This document shows, one piece after another, positions 41,204-50,544 of a DNA stretch of 64,000 nucleotides. Positions within the stretch are counted from its first letter, which is position 1. Every line of letters starts with the position of its first letter. This DNA comes from Limosilactobacillus pulli. Lineage in GTDB: Bacteria > Bacillota > Bacilli > Lactobacillales > Lactobacillaceae. The notes beneath the pieces were generated by a model. It saw nothing but the letters and a program-made list of their open reading frames with translations. It was not told the DNA's origin and did not search any database. The position numbers and the translations under genes are program-made. The stretch is taken from positions 62,001 through 126,000 of the forward strand of contig NZ_CANCWQ010000001.1 in NCBI RefSeq assembly GCF_947381555.1, in the 5' to 3' direction.

Positions 41204-42266
41204 TGTAAAATTAAGTTAGAAAAATAAAAAGCCATTTGTGATAGACTTTTGAATAACCACAAACAAAAGTAAAGGAACATCACAAATGACCTATAAACAT
41301 CTTACCACACGTGAACTAACCCTCATAGCTGATTTTTGGAACCAAGGGACGAAGGCTTATCAAGCCGCTAAACTCCTCAAGCGAAGCCAGGAAACTGTTT
41401 ACCGTGTTTATCGCTTTCTCGATAGCGGTAAGACAATTGAGCAGTACTTACAAGCCTACCAACGTAATAAACGACGCTGTGGACGCAGAAAAGCTCAACT
41501 TTCTAAAGCCGAGATTAGTTACATCAACGAACAAAGTAAGGCTGGTTGGACGCCTGACACGATTATCGGTCGTGCAGAACAGACTATTAGTTGTAGTATG
41601 CGGACGCTTTACCGGATGTTTGCTCGGGGACAATATAATTTCAGTGTTCAACAGTTACCGATGAAAGGCAAACGACACCCGAATGGTTATATTGAACATC
41701 GTGGTAAGGCTGGGCGTCTCGGTCGCAGTATTTACCAACGATATCGTGATTTTCCTCATTACCAGCACGAGTTTGGTCACTTTGAAGCTGATACTGTACA
41801 AGGGAAAGCTCATCATGGCGCGGTAATGACCCTCGTAGAACGGCAGTCTAAAGTTATGATTATCCTTAACGTTCACAATAAAACTGATGAAGCTGTTAAT
41901 TATCACTTAGATAAGTGGCTTTCTAAAATGCCGCGTCATTTGGTTAAATCAATTACCTTTGATAATGGAAAAGAGTTTGCTGGTTGGCGTGATATCGCCA
42001 ATAAGCATGATATCCACACCTACTTTGCGGAGGTTGGTGCACCAAATCAACGAGGCTTGAATGAGAATAATAATGGTATTCTACGCCGTGACGGTCTCAG
42101 TAAACAATTAGACTTTCGCCATTTACCTGATGCATTAGTTACTCAGTTAATGCATCGCAGAAATAACATCCCACGAAAGTCACTTAATTACCGCACACCA
42201 CTCGAAGTATTTTTAAGTTGTGTCACAGATGAACAACTCTCAACCTTTTTCTAATTTAAATTGACA
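41204..42266 (+). mobile_element. IS30-family insertion sequence
   Basis: About 1.06 kb. The left end TGTAAAATTAAGTTAGAAAA (from 41204) and right end, read inward, TGTCAATTTAAATTAGAAAA (to 42266) are imperfect inverted repeats. A single transposase gene fills the element. Composition is more AT-rich than the flanks. The exact ends and target duplication are not clear by eye. It lies in the gap between a MATE gene and a histidine-kinase terminator and disrupts no ORF. Confidence 0.82.
41286..42254 (+). CDS. IS30 family transposase
   Basis: 322 aa. N-terminal helix-turn-helix (about 8-50, TTRELTLIADFWNQGTKAYQ), then the rve/DDE catalytic core with D169 (HFEADTV), D226 (FDNGKEF) and E260 (NENNNG), i.e. 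the DD(33)E spacing of IS30. The frame is intact and full length, so the element may be active. Confidence 0.95.
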   Translation: MTYKHLTTRELTLIADFWNQGTKAYQAAKLLKRSQETVYRVYRFLDSGKTIEQYLQAYQRNKRRCGRRKAQLSKAEISYINEQSKAGWTPDTIIGRAEQTISCSMRTLYRMFARGQYNFSVQQLPMKGKRHPNGYIEHRGKAGRLGRSIYQRYRDFPHYQHEFGHFEADTVQGKAHHGAVMTLVERQSKVMIILNVHNKTDEAVNYHLDKWLSKMPRHLVKSITFDNGKEFAGWRDIANKHDIHTYFAEVGAPNQRGLNENNNGILRRDGLSKQLDFRHLPDALVTQLMHRRNNIPRKSLNYRTPLEVFLSCVTDEQLSTFF

Positions 42267-42279
42267 TTTCGGGCATAAT

Positions 42280-42314
42280 AAAAAACCTCGCTTCACTTGG
42301 AAACGAGGTTTTTT
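42280..42314. terminator. Bidirectional terminator between IS30 and the kinase gene
   Basis: AAAAAACCTCG and CGAGGTTTTTT around a TTC/GAA-containing loop; ends the minus-strand two-component operon. Confidence 0.92.
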
Positions 42315-42328
42315 ATATTCATCAAAGA

Positions 42329-43813
42329 CTATTTATCTTTTTCCATTGGCTTTTCTTTAACGATTGGCAAGGTGATTCTAAATAACGAACCTGATCCAAC
42401 CGTACTTTCAACGGTAATGTGGCCATGATAGCCTTCAACCAGACGCTTGGCAATTGCCAGTCCCAGTCCATTGCCACCCTTTTTACGACTACGGGCCTTA
42501 TCAACGCGATAGAAACGATCAAAAACGTGCAACTGGTCTTCTTGCGGAATTCCCTCACCGAAGTCTTGAACGCCGATTTCAACCGCATTTAAGTTGCGTG
42601 ACAATGACAGGTGAACTTCTTTACGATCCTTGGAGTACTTTACTGCATTATCAAATAAAATAATCAGAATCTGTTCAAGATGGTCACGATAAATGTGTAC
42701 CGGCACGTCTTGATGCAGATCGTCATCAAAACGAAAAACATAGTCTGGATACAGCATCTTAAAGTTGTTATAGACTTGCTCAACCACGTCTTTAACCTGC
42801 GTGACGGCATCATGGAACTTGACGTCAACCTGCTCGGCACGCGTCAAATCAAGCATTTCTTTGATCAGACTATTCATTCGATTTGTCTCTTTTAAGGCCG
42901 CAGCAATCGATTCATCCAAGACCTGTGGATCATCCTTGCCCCAGCGCTGCAGCATCTCCATATGGCCTTGAATAATGGCAACCGGCGTTCTTAATTCATG
43001 CGAGACGTCACTGACGAATTGTGTCTGTTGATCAATGTAGCGCTGTGTTTGATCAAGCATCTGATTAAACATTCTCGACAGCTCGCCAAGCTCATCGTTC
43101 AATTCTGTAACGTCTTCTGGCACGCGTGCATCACTGGTTGGATCATCTCTTACTACCGTCAGGGTATCATGAATATCATCCAACGGTTGCAGCCAGTAAT
43201 AAGACAGGAAGTATCCCAGCAAACCACTGGCAATAACGACCAGACAAAGGGCCAGAATCGAGATCAGAATCAAGCGCTTAAAGACCTGGTAGTACTGCTT
43301 GAGATCATTTTCAACCTGAACGTAGCCAATTACTGTACCATCATGCGATAGAACTGGTTCGCGGCCAACCAAGATTCGATGACCGTTCCCTTTGATCATG
43401 GCCGTCTTGGTATGATGGGACGTTTTCAGCGACAAATTAGCCTTACCGGTTTGAAAGATCTTTTTACCCTTGGCGTTCATCACGGTAATCGTAACTCGTG
43501 AATTGCTTAAGCCTTGAACCAAAGGCTGACGATAAAACTCAGTCGTGCTGTTGAGGCTGGCCTCGTGTTCAAAAATCGACCGAACCCCACTCTTGGTTAA
43601 AGAGCTTTCGCCAGCATTTCCCAGCTGACGCACCACGACGGACATATTATGATTAACCTCGCTGCGTTCTTGCTGTAGCAGGTTTTGCGTAAAGGCACTG
43701 AACAGAGAGATCACTACGATCATTGAAATGATTAAAGACCCAACCGCCGTACCAATGGCCCACTTTACCTTGAGCGAAACGAAGCGAGATGATTTTGATT
43801 TCTTTTCGCTCAT
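42329..43813 (-). CDS. Sensor histidine kinase (ArlS-like)
   Basis: 494 aa. TM1 at about 18-40, extracellular sensor domain (about 41-178), TM2 (about 180-205), HAMP (about 206-260), then HisKA with phospho-acceptor H272 (VSHELRTPVAII) and HATPase (FDNAVKYSKD, DFGEGI, GGNGLGLAIAKRL). Domain order matches ArlS/CsrS-like kinases. It is 21 bp downstream of its response regulator and translated from AGAAGG. Signal unknown. Confidence 0.92.
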   Translation of the reverse strand: MSEKKSKSSRFVSLKVKWAIGTAVGSLIISMIVVISLFSAFTQNLLQQERSEVNHNMSVVVRQLGNAGESSLTKSGVRSIFEHEASLNSTTEFYRQPLVQGLSNSRVTITVMNAKGKKIFQTGKANLSLKTSHHTKTAMIKGNGHRILVGREPVLSHDGTVIGYVQVENDLKQYYQVFKRLILISILALCLVVIASGLLGYFLSYYWLQPLDDIHDTLTVVRDDPTSDARVPEDVTELNDELGELSRMFNQMLDQTQRYIDQQTQFVSDVSHELRTPVAIIQGHMEMLQRWGKDDPQVLDESIAAALKETNRMNSLIKEMLDLTRAEQVDVKFHDAVTQVKDVVEQVYNNFKMLYPDYVFRFDDDLHQDVPVHIYRDHLEQILIILFDNAVKYSKDRKEVHLSLSRNLNAVEIGVQDFGEGIPQEDQLHVFDRFYRVDKARSRKKGGNGLGLAIAKRLVEGYHGHITVESTVGSGSLFRITLPIVKEKPMEKDK

Positions 43814-43833
43814 AAAGAACCTTCTTTAATCGA

Positions 43834-44520
43834 TTAGGAACGAATTACGTAGCCAGTACCCCGAACGGTTTGAATGTAGCTCTTTTCGCCAGGGCGATCG
43901 ATCTTGTTCCGCAGATAACGGATGTAGACATCGACAACGTTGGTTTCAACCTTGGAGTCATAGCCCCAGACCTTGCTGAGTAGCTCTTTACGTGACATGA
44001 CCACGTTAATGTTTTCCATCAAGATCAAAAGCAGCTCGTATTCACGTTTGGTCAGGTTAATGATCTCATCGCCACGACGTACAACTCGGTTTTCCTTTTC
44101 AATCGTCAGGTCCTTATACGTAACCGTAGTCTGGTGACTCTTGGCATTGCCGCCTTCAATGTTGATCCGCCGCAGCAGTGCCCGTACGCGCGCCAGCAAC
44201 TCTTCGATGGCAAATGGCTTGACGATGTAGTCATCAGCACCATAATCAAGTCCTGAGACACGATCCATCACAGAATCACGTGCCGTCATGATGATAATTG
44301 GCGTATCCTTAACTTCACGAATGCGACGAGCAACCTCGATCCCGTTTAATTCCGGCAGCATCAGGTCAAGTAAAATAACGTCAAAGTCTTGGTTTAAAGC
44401 GGCATCCAAGCCAGCACGACCATCAAGCTCGACATCGGTTTCGTATCCTTCGTGCTTTAATTCCAGCTCGACAAACCGTGCCAGGTTTTCTTCATCTTCA
44501 ATAATTAAAATCCGACTCAT
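43834..44520 (-). CDS. OmpR/PhoB family response regulator (ArlR-like)
   Basis: 228 aa. Receiver domain with acidic D9/E10 pair and phosphorylation site D52 (ILLDLMLP), T-A-R switch motif and K102 region; C-terminal winged helix (about 130-228, TKREYELLLILMENINVVMSRKELL). ATG 44520 is chosen, with GAGGAGCG upstream; the longer frame adds 14 residues without support. Forms an operon with the downstream kinase. Confidence 0.94.
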   Translation of the reverse strand: MSRILIIEDEENLARFVELELKHEGYETDVELDGRAGLDAALNQDFDVILLDLMLPELNGIEVARRIREVKDTPIIIMTARDSVMDRVSGLDYGADDYIVKPFAIEELLARVRALLRRINIEGGNAKSHQTTVTYKDLTIEKENRVVRRGDEIINLTKREYELLLILMENINVVMSRKELLSKVWGYDSKVETNVVDVYIRYLRNKIDRPGEKSYIQTVRGTGYVIRS

Positions 44521-44670
44521 ATTAAAACGCTCCTCGTTTGAATTGGTGGGTCTTACTCCCACATAATAACCACACCAATTTTATCACACAAAATTAATCT
44601 GCCCTACCTTTGCGATTAATAAAACTGCTTTTAAATTAAAAATTTTTTCAATTTTTAGCAGTTATGACAT

Positions 44671-44713
44671 AAAAAAAGACCTTCCCAGGTCCGGCGCCTC
44701 GAGAAAGGTCTTT
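44671..44713 (-). terminator. rpmF terminator
   Basis: AAAGACCTT...AAGGTCTTT on the minus strand with an inner GC-rich stem, then seven T's. Confidence 0.9.
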
Positions 44714-44733
44714 AATCGATAAAATCGACGTGA

Positions 44734-44910
44734 TTAGTTGTTTTCAACAGCTTGCTTGCCGTTGTAGTAACCACAGCTTGGGCAAACCATGTGTGACTTG
44801 CGCAGTTCACCACAGTTTGGACATGGAGCCAAGCCAGGCACAGTCAGCTTGATGTGACCACGACGATTGCGCTTACGCGTCTTGGATGTCTTCCGTGCTG
44901 GTACAGCCAT
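44734..44910 (-). CDS. rpmF: 50S ribosomal protein L32
   Basis: 58 aa. MAVPARKTSKTRKRNRRGH start, then a zinc ribbon CPNC...CPSC (about 30-49), the C+ form. ATG 44910 follows GGAGGTGTC; the longer frame is rejected. Downstream of the DUF177 (YceD) gene, the almost universal yceD-rpmF pair. Confidence 0.97.
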   Translation of the reverse strand: MAVPARKTSKTRKRNRRGHIKLTVPGLAPCPNCGELRKSHMVCPSCGYYNGKQAVENN

Positions 44911-44961
44911 GTGTGACACCTCCTTCAAATAATCTATCCACTAGTGGTTTTTAACCGTTCG

Positions 44962-45516
44962 CTAATTTTGGTTATCCTGATCAGGAAATAAATTTTTGAG
45001 CTTAGCGAAACGTGGATCAACATGTTCCTTATCCGGTACCTGATTAGCATCATCTTCGGCAACAACTTCCCATCCCTTGCCATTTGGCATCTGAGAGCTG
45101 TTTTTTTCATCTTCGGACAATACCTGCATTGGAACCTGCTCAATGATATTTTCCGCTAAAACATTGTCAAAATCAATCGTATCATGCGGGTCTGACAAGA
45201 CAAAGACCAATTCATCGTCTTCATAGCGGCCAACATGTGATTCATCATTGACATAGGTTTCAGCAAAAGCAAAATCCAATGGCAACTCGACCGGTTTCAG
45301 CGAACGGCTGGATGGTACGGTCAGCGTCGTTTTAACGCTAACGCTTAAAGTAGCATCACCCTGATCATAGACCACATAGCCATCAACCTCAACGGGCTGG
45401 CAACTAATGACCTGATTAGGGAACCGTTCTGTCAGTGATGCGTTTAGATCAAAAGTACTTTGAATACGCAGCGGTTCATCATGATAGCGATGAAGTTCAG
45501 CCAACGTCCATTTCAC
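44962..45516 (-). CDS. YceD family protein (DUF177)
   Basis: 184 aa acidic cytosolic protein encoded just before rpmF. DUF177 proteins are linked with 23S rRNA processing/L32 expression in plants and bacteria. The CDGYVVYDQGDATLSVSV-like core of the family is replaced here by PVEVDGYVVYDQG; the usual conserved Cys before this block is at CQP. The C-terminal PRFAKLKNLF ending is typical of the family. Confidence 0.9.
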   Translation of the reverse strand: MKWTLAELHRYHDEPLRIQSTFDLNASLTERFPNQVISCQPVEVDGYVVYDQGDATLSVSVKTTLTVPSSRSLKPVELPLDFAFAETYVNDESHVGRYEDDELVFVLSDPHDTIDFDNVLAENIIEQVPMQVLSEDEKNSSQMPNGKGWEVVAEDDANQVPDKEHVDPRFAKLKNLFPDQDNQN

Positions 45517-45577
45517 GGTACTAACCTCCTAATGCAACAAGCGTTATTATACTAGTCCCAAGTTTGCTTGTCAATGT

Positions 45578-46723
45578 TTATTCCTTGACACCCTTAACAA
45601 TCACCGGGGCATGCTTGAGATCCTGCTCAACCGGCGTAAAGGTCTGATACAGCTTGCCAGCGCGATAGTCCAGATTAAGCAATCCATCACGCAGGTCTTG
45701 ATCGATCTTGGTCAAAAGTGGCAACGCGACCGTTTTTTTGATGGTATGCAGATATTTGCGACCGCGTTTATTAAAGCCCAAAACGTGCAGATACGGCTGG
45801 CTGAGATGCTCATTGAGTTGAGAATCGGTAATCTGCAAAACCGTATACAGATAGACTCTTAGCAGATGGGCATAGGTATAGCGCTTGGTCTTGACCGACT
45901 TCATAAAGCCTGCAAAGGTCAGATTGCGCTGTGCAGCGTCTTTCATGCGATACTCCAAACCTTCTGCCATTTGATAGATCTGGGCAAGCTGGGCAACCGG
46001 AGTCTGAATCAATTGATTGCGCAGCATTGGATACAAAGCGTTCCAATCCGGTACCTGCTGAATCTGCTGCAGATATCGCGCGGTTGCCGCAGGGACAGCT
46101 TGACTAAAATCGTCTTGTTCCAAAACGGCTTGCCGAACTGCACTGGCACTGGCAATCTTACCATTGATTTGCTCATCATGATACTGACTGCCACGTCGCT
46201 TGATCGGGTGCAGTCTTAATGGCAGATTCTCTTTGATTTGAGCCTTGTGATAGCCAAACGCCAAAATATCATTGGGATCGATCAATGATACGCCAGTCTG
46301 CTTTTGAAGCTGTTCATTAAACTGAGTGGCATAAGTCGCATTAAACCGACTAAAGCTGCTGGCTGAAAAATCTTGCTCTGCTGCTACCAGCTGGCTAAAA
46401 TCCCATTCTGGATGCTCAGCACCAAAAACCACGTCATCGACTCCTAAAGATGCCAACAGTTCCAAAGCCCCGGCCGCAAATCGGTGTGCCGGCTGCACAG
46501 CCATAAAGATTGGCAATTCAACGACCAGATCCACGCCGTTTTCAAGTGCTGCCTGCGTTCGCTGCCATTTATCAAGCAGCGTTGGCTCGCCGCGCTGCGT
46601 AAAATTACCGCTCATTACAGCAACAACTGCATCGGCAGCAGTCAGTCTTTTAGCCTGCTCCAGGTGATATCGATGACCATTATGAAACGGATTATATTCA
46701 GTTACCAGCCCCACGGCCCGCAT
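45578..46723 (-). CDS. tmcAL: tRNA(Met) cytidine acetate ligase
   Basis: 381 aa (YlbM family). Uses acetate and ATP to make ac4C34 in elongator tRNA-Met. Nucleotidyltransferase-like N-terminus with GLVTEYNPFHNGHRYHL and SGNFTQRGEPTLLDKWQR; KRRGSQYHD block at about 170. The stop and the next gene's start touch at 46723, so it is coupled to the methyltransferase gene. Canonical length. Confidence 0.95.
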   Translation of the reverse strand: MRAVGLVTEYNPFHNGHRYHLEQAKRLTAADAVVAVMSGNFTQRGEPTLLDKWQRTQAALENGVDLVVELPIFMAVQPAHRFAAGALELLASLGVDDVVFGAEHPEWDFSQLVAAEQDFSASSFSRFNATYATQFNEQLQKQTGVSLIDPNDILAFGYHKAQIKENLPLRLHPIKRRGSQYHDEQINGKIASASAVRQAVLEQDDFSQAVPAATARYLQQIQQVPDWNALYPMLRNQLIQTPVAQLAQIYQMAEGLEYRMKDAAQRNLTFAGFMKSVKTKRYTYAHLLRVYLYTVLQITDSQLNEHLSQPYLHVLGFNKRGRKYLHTIKKTVALPLLTKIDQDLRDGLLNLDYRAGKLYQTFTPVEQDLKHAPVIVKGVKE

Positions 46724-47472
46724 TATTTCACCTGCTTTCGACAGATAAAGAACCAGCGTGTCGTCTGATCGTTAATTTCTCTATGGCCAAAATCAGCCTT
46801 AACCATGACTTGATCAAACCCAGCTTGTGCCAGTGCAGTTTGCCAGTCTTTTAACTCATAGGCCCGCTCAAAATGCGTTTCGTGCAGGCGCTGATAGCTG
46901 CCCGCTGTCATTTGATAAAAGAAGGTTAATTCATGAATTACACCATGCAAGACGTCATCATCGGCATAGCTGTGCCATAAAAAGGCCCGCTGTTCATCTG
47001 GATCCTCATAGTTGTACATATAGCCTGGGTAGATTTCATCGGTTTGATAAGGCGTGATCACGTCAAACAAGAGCACGCCATCATCTTTTAGGTGCGCAGC
47101 CATCTGTTCAAGCGTAGCCCTCACATCATTAAAATCATCCAGATAGCAAAGCGAGTCGGCAAAGCAGGTGATTGCATCATATTGATCCAGGCCGCTAAGA
47201 TCTCGCATGTCGCCTTGCACTAGTGTCAATGGCATTTGTGATTCCTGTGCATGCTTTAAGGCCAGGCTCAGCATCTCTTCTGAATAGTCCAGATCGATAA
47301 CGTCATAGCCATCTTCAGCCAGCAAAACGCCCAGTCGTCCTGCCCCGCCGGCAACGTCTAAGATCGTCTTGGCGTAATTGGGCAACTGAGAGTTGACAAA
47401 TTCACGCCATTGCTGATACATATCGCTTTCAAATAGCTCATCATACAGCTGGGCAAACGTCCCGTAGATCAT
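46723..47472 (-). CDS. Class I SAM-dependent methyltransferase
   Basis: 249 aa. SAM-binding motif I LDVAGGAGRLGVLLAEDG (about 38-55), acidic motif II DLDYSEEML, and motif GDMRDLSGLDQYDAITCFADSL. Of the group usually found between rsfS and ylbM in Firmicutes (yqeM-like in Bacillus). Substrate unknown. Three bases after the rsfS stop. Confidence 0.92.
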   Translation of the reverse strand: MIYGTFAQLYDELFESDMYQQWREFVNSQLPNYAKTILDVAGGAGRLGVLLAEDGYDVIDLDYSEEMLSLALKHAQESQMPLTLVQGDMRDLSGLDQYDAITCFADSLCYLDDFNDVRATLEQMAAHLKDDGVLLFDVITPYQTDEIYPGYMYNYEDPDEQRAFLWHSYADDDVLHGVIHELTFFYQMTAGSYQRLHETHFERAYELKDWQTALAQAGFDQVMVKADFGHREINDQTTRWFFICRKQVK

Positions 47473-47474
47473 CT

Positions 47475-47831
47475 CTACTCCTTAACCCATTCGCTGAGAT
47501 CAACCAATGGTGCATCGGACCAAAGTTTTTCCAGATTGTAGTAGTGGCGAGTTTCCTCACGAAAGACATGAACAACCACATCGCCCAGGTCAATCAGAAC
47601 CCATTGTGCCTCCTGCTTGCCTTCGACACTCTTGATATCAACGCCGTTTTCATGAGCGGCTTCAATGATGGCATTGGCAATGGCTTGGACCTGACGATTA
47701 GAGCCACCTGTCATGATGACGAAATAATCAGCCATTGGCGTGATCGAATCAACCTTTAATGCCGTAATATCTTCGGCACGGCGACCATCAGCCGCCTGTA
47801 CGGCCATCTTCAATAATTCTTTGCTGTCCAT
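47475..47831 (-). CDS. rsfS: Ribosome silencing factor RsfS
   Basis: 118 aa (DUF143). Binds L14 and blocks subunit joining under starvation. Conserved SITPMADYFVIMTGGSNRQVQAIANAI and QWVLIDLGDVVVHVF blocks are present. Overlaps the yqeK stop by one base. Part of the conserved yqeG-to-rsfS operon. Confidence 0.96.
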   Translation of the reverse strand: MDSKELLKMAVQAADGRRAEDITALKVDSITPMADYFVIMTGGSNRQVQAIANAIIEAAHENGVDIKSVEGKQEAQWVLIDLGDVVVHVFREETRHYYNLEKLWSDAPLVDLSEWVKE

Positions 47832-48445
47832 TAATCAATTTCCTTTCCATATCGTGGCACCCATGCATTAAAGGTTGCCAAAGTCTGTGGGTGAATCGGT
47901 GCATTGCTTTCAATCAGGTAAAGCAGCGTGTGCTTGGTCTGGTAGGCAACGCCAGCTCCCAGATCCTTTTTGGTCAGTTTGCGGGCTTTTTTGACGGCCG
48001 GAAAATCACGACCCGGCTCGATATAATCAGCCATGTAGATGATTTGAGCCAACTTGGTCATGTAGGCTGCTCCCGTTGTATGGAAGCGAATTGCGTCTAA
48101 GATATCCTCATCATGCACGCCCAGCTCATCTTTAACCATTTCGGCACCAACGAAGCCATGCCAGATTGCATTGCCATAGTTTAAGAGATCCGGATCCAGC
48201 TTTTTTTTCTTAATAACTTTGATAAAATCCTCATCCGGACGCTGCTTGGCATAATCGTGGCATAAACCGGCAATGCTGGCGGCCTCAATATCAACGCCAT
48301 ATTGGCTGGCCAGTTCAACCGCTGTTTTTTCAACGCGCAGTACATGCTCGAAACGTTTGTCGCGCAAAGCTGCTCGTAAGTGCTCAACAAGCTCTTGGCG
48401 CGTCATCGGAATCAAATGCTCTTGATAGATCAATTCATCACTCAT
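47831..48445 (-). CDS. yqeK: YqeK family HD-domain diadenosine tetraphosphatase
   Basis: 204 aa. HD phosphohydrolase with RFEHVLRVEKTAVELA (His), GLCHDYAK (His-Asp), WHGFVGAEMV and HTTGAAYMTKLAQIIYMADYIEPGR. The family hydrolyses Ap4A symmetrically. ATG 48445 is used, overlapping the nadD stop by 8 bp, which suggests coupling. Longer start codons have no ribosome-binding site. Confidence 0.93.
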   Translation of the reverse strand: MSDELIYQEHLIPMTRQELVEHLRAALRDKRFEHVLRVEKTAVELASQYGVDIEAASIAGLCHDYAKQRPDEDFIKVIKKKKLDPDLLNYGNAIWHGFVGAEMVKDELGVHDEDILDAIRFHTTGAAYMTKLAQIIYMADYIEPGRDFPAVKKARKLTKKDLGAGVAYQTKHTLLYLIESNAPIHPQTLATFNAWVPRYGKEID

Positions 48446-49073
48446 GATATAGCTGATGCTCCTTAATATATTCGGCAACCTTGTCGGGAACCATATAGCG
48501 AATCGAACGACCAGTTTTGATGCGGTTGCGGATATCGGTAGAACTGAAGTCGACTCCTGGCACGTCGACCCAGATCACCGGATACTGTGAGTCATTTTGA
48601 GCGCCCGGTCGCCGGACACCCACAAAGTTGACCAATTTAACCAATTTATCGATCTCATGCCATTTTGGCAAATAGTCGACCATGTCACCGCCAATGATAA
48701 AGCAATAGTCGGTGTCAGGATGCTTGGCCTTTAGATATTTCATCGTATCGTAGGTATAGCTGATGCCGCCCCGTTCAATCTCAGCCATCTCAATGCCAAA
48801 CAATGGATTGTCTTCAATTGCCAATTGCAGCATATTAACGCGATCTTCGGCATCAATCGCCTCTTTATGGTCAACGTGTGGCGGAATCATATCGGGCATA
48901 AAGAGGACCTTGTTGAGCAAAAGCGTTTTACCAACCTGGTCAGCGGCCAATAGATGGGCGTTGTGAACAGGATTAAACGTTCCTCCATATAGGCCGACGC
49001 GTTTGCGATGTTGAAAACTGGTACGCTGAACCTGTGGCTTGGGGATCGCTATCGTTGCTTTAGCCTGCTGCAC
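48438..49073 (-). CDS. nadD: Nicotinate-nucleotide adenylyltransferase
   Basis: 211 aa. Makes deamido-NAD from NaMN and ATP. Nucleotidyltransferase motif GGTFNPVHNAH at 30-40 and the C-terminal SSTDIRNRIKTGRSIRYMVP block. Start GTG 49073 with GAGGTGTGATTC upstream. It has about 25 extra N-terminal residues before the first strand, common in lactobacilli. Confidence 0.96.
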   Translation of the reverse strand: MQQAKATIAIPKPQVQRTSFQHRKRVGLYGGTFNPVHNAHLLAADQVGKTLLLNKVLFMPDMIPPHVDHKEAIDAEDRVNMLQLAIEDNPLFGIEMAEIERGGISYTYDTMKYLKAKHPDTDYCFIIGGDMVDYLPKWHEIDKLVKLVNFVGVRRPGAQNDSQYPVIWVDVPGVDFSSTDIRNRIKTGRSIRYMVPDKVAEYIKEHQLYHE

Positions 49074-49089
49074 GAATCACACCTCGATT

Positions 49090-49401
49090 CTAGATGCGTT
49101 CAACGCGTTGTGAAAGCTCACGCAGCTTGGGGTTTTTTGAGACCTTAAACAGGACCAGTACTCGGCCGATTTCTTGAACGACTTGAATATCACTGTTGGC
49201 CTCGATAAATTCTTTGACCTCACCAGTCGTCTCATCGGCATTTTGCAAGATGCTGACCTTGATGAGCTCACGCTTGTCTAGCGCACCATCCAATTGAGCC
49301 AGCCAGGCATCAGTCAGACCATTTTTACCAACTGCAAACAGTGGCTGCAGATGGTTGGCCTGTGCACGCAAAAAACGCTTCTGCTTTCCGCGGAGATTCA
49401 T
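49090..49401 (-). CDS. yhbY: YhbY family RNA-binding protein (CRM domain)
   Basis: 103 aa. Starts MNLRGKQKRFLRAQANHL; the conserved VGKNGLTDAWLAQLDGALDKRELIKV motif of the CRM domain is present, ending in an R-rich tail. Associates with pre-50S ribosomal particles. Between yqeH and nadD, as in Bacillus (yqeI). Confidence 0.96.
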   Translation of the reverse strand: MNLRGKQKRFLRAQANHLQPLFAVGKNGLTDAWLAQLDGALDKRELIKVSILQNADETTGEVKEFIEANSDIQVVQEIGRVLVLFKVSKNPKLRELSQRVERI

Positions 49402-49428
49402 AAATTATTTTCCTTTCTGTGATAAAAA

Positions 49429-50544
49429 CTAAATCATTGCACGGCGCACCAAGACATCAACTCCCTTAGGCGCCCAACCAGCGACGGTCGTTCCAGCCGG
49501 TACCGTAACCCAGCCCAGCCCTTCAAAGACTAAGTCGCTTTTTTCCTTGATGGCAAACTCATGCCGTTCCAGTGGTGGAAAATCAGCCAGCTCGTCTTTG
49601 GTTGGCGGTGTCAGCAGATCGCCACAGTGCTTTTGATAAAACTCGTCGGCATTGGCAAGTTTCGTACGATGCAGTGGCAAGCTGTTTTCAAAGTAGGCAA
49701 CAATGCCGGCATGTGGTCCCTTGACGTAATCAAAGCGCGCCACCCCGCCCAAGAAGACGGTTTGAGAATCATTAAGCTGGAACGTTCTTGGCTTGATTTC
49801 CTTTTGTGGAGCTACGATTTTAAGATCCTTGGCCGATAAAACATGGGCCATTTGCTCTTGATGAATGATCCCTGGTGTGTCAACCAGCTTGTGACCATCA
49901 TCCAAAGGAATCTCAATCTTGTCCAGCGTCGTACCTGGGAACCGTGACGTCGTAATCAGATCCTGCACGCCGGTCTGCTGCTTGATAATGGCATTGATCA
50001 AGGTCGACTTGCCGACGTTGGTAACCCCGACGACATAAACGTCGCGATCTCCACGATGCTTTTCAATCTCAGCCAGCAGCTGGTCGATCTGGTGATTCTT
50101 TTTTGCCGAAACCAGCAGCGTATCAATTGGTCTAAGGCCTGCCAGATTGGCCTGCTGTCTCAGCCAATCCGTTAATTTACGTCGACGCAGCGAGCGCGGC
50201 AGCACATCTTCTTTGTTGCCGACCAGCAGGACTGGATTGTCATTACCTACAAACCGGTGCAGGCCAGGAATCAAACTGCCGTTAAAGTCAAAAATGTCCA
50301 CCACGTAGACGATCAAAGCGTGCGCATCACGAATATGATTCAACAGACGCAAAAAGTCATCGTCAGTCAAGGAAACCGGTGCGATTTCGTTATAATGACG
50401 CAGCCTGAAGCATCGCTGACAGTACAGCTCGCCAGACTCAAGACCTTTTTTCAGCGCTGAGTTAGGCGTGTATCCCAAGCCATCGGGATCCGTCGTTTGA
50501 ATAACTGCACCACAGCCGATGCATCGCAATTCTTCATCCTGCAT
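49429..50544 (-). CDS. yqeH: Ribosome biogenesis GTPase YqeH
   Basis: 371 aa circularly permuted GTPase for 30S assembly. N-terminal treble-clef zinc site C8/C11 and C42/C45; G4 GNKEDV precedes G1 GVTNVGKSTLINA, the hallmark of permutation; DTPGI G3 follows. Start ATG is coupled to the yqeG stop at 50544. Canonical length. Confidence 0.97.
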   Translation of the reverse strand: MQDEELRCIGCGAVIQTTDPDGLGYTPNSALKKGLESGELYCQRCFRLRHYNEIAPVSLTDDDFLRLLNHIRDAHALIVYVVDIFDFNGSLIPGLHRFVGNDNPVLLVGNKEDVLPRSLRRRKLTDWLRQQANLAGLRPIDTLLVSAKKNHQIDQLLAEIEKHRGDRDVYVVGVTNVGKSTLINAIIKQQTGVQDLITTSRFPGTTLDKIEIPLDDGHKLVDTPGIIHQEQMAHVLSAKDLKIVAPQKEIKPRTFQLNDSQTVFLGGVARFDYVKGPHAGIVAYFENSLPLHRTKLANADEFYQKHCGDLLTPPTKDELADFPPLERHEFAIKEKSDLVFEGLGWVTVPAGTTVAGWAPKGVDVLVRRAMI

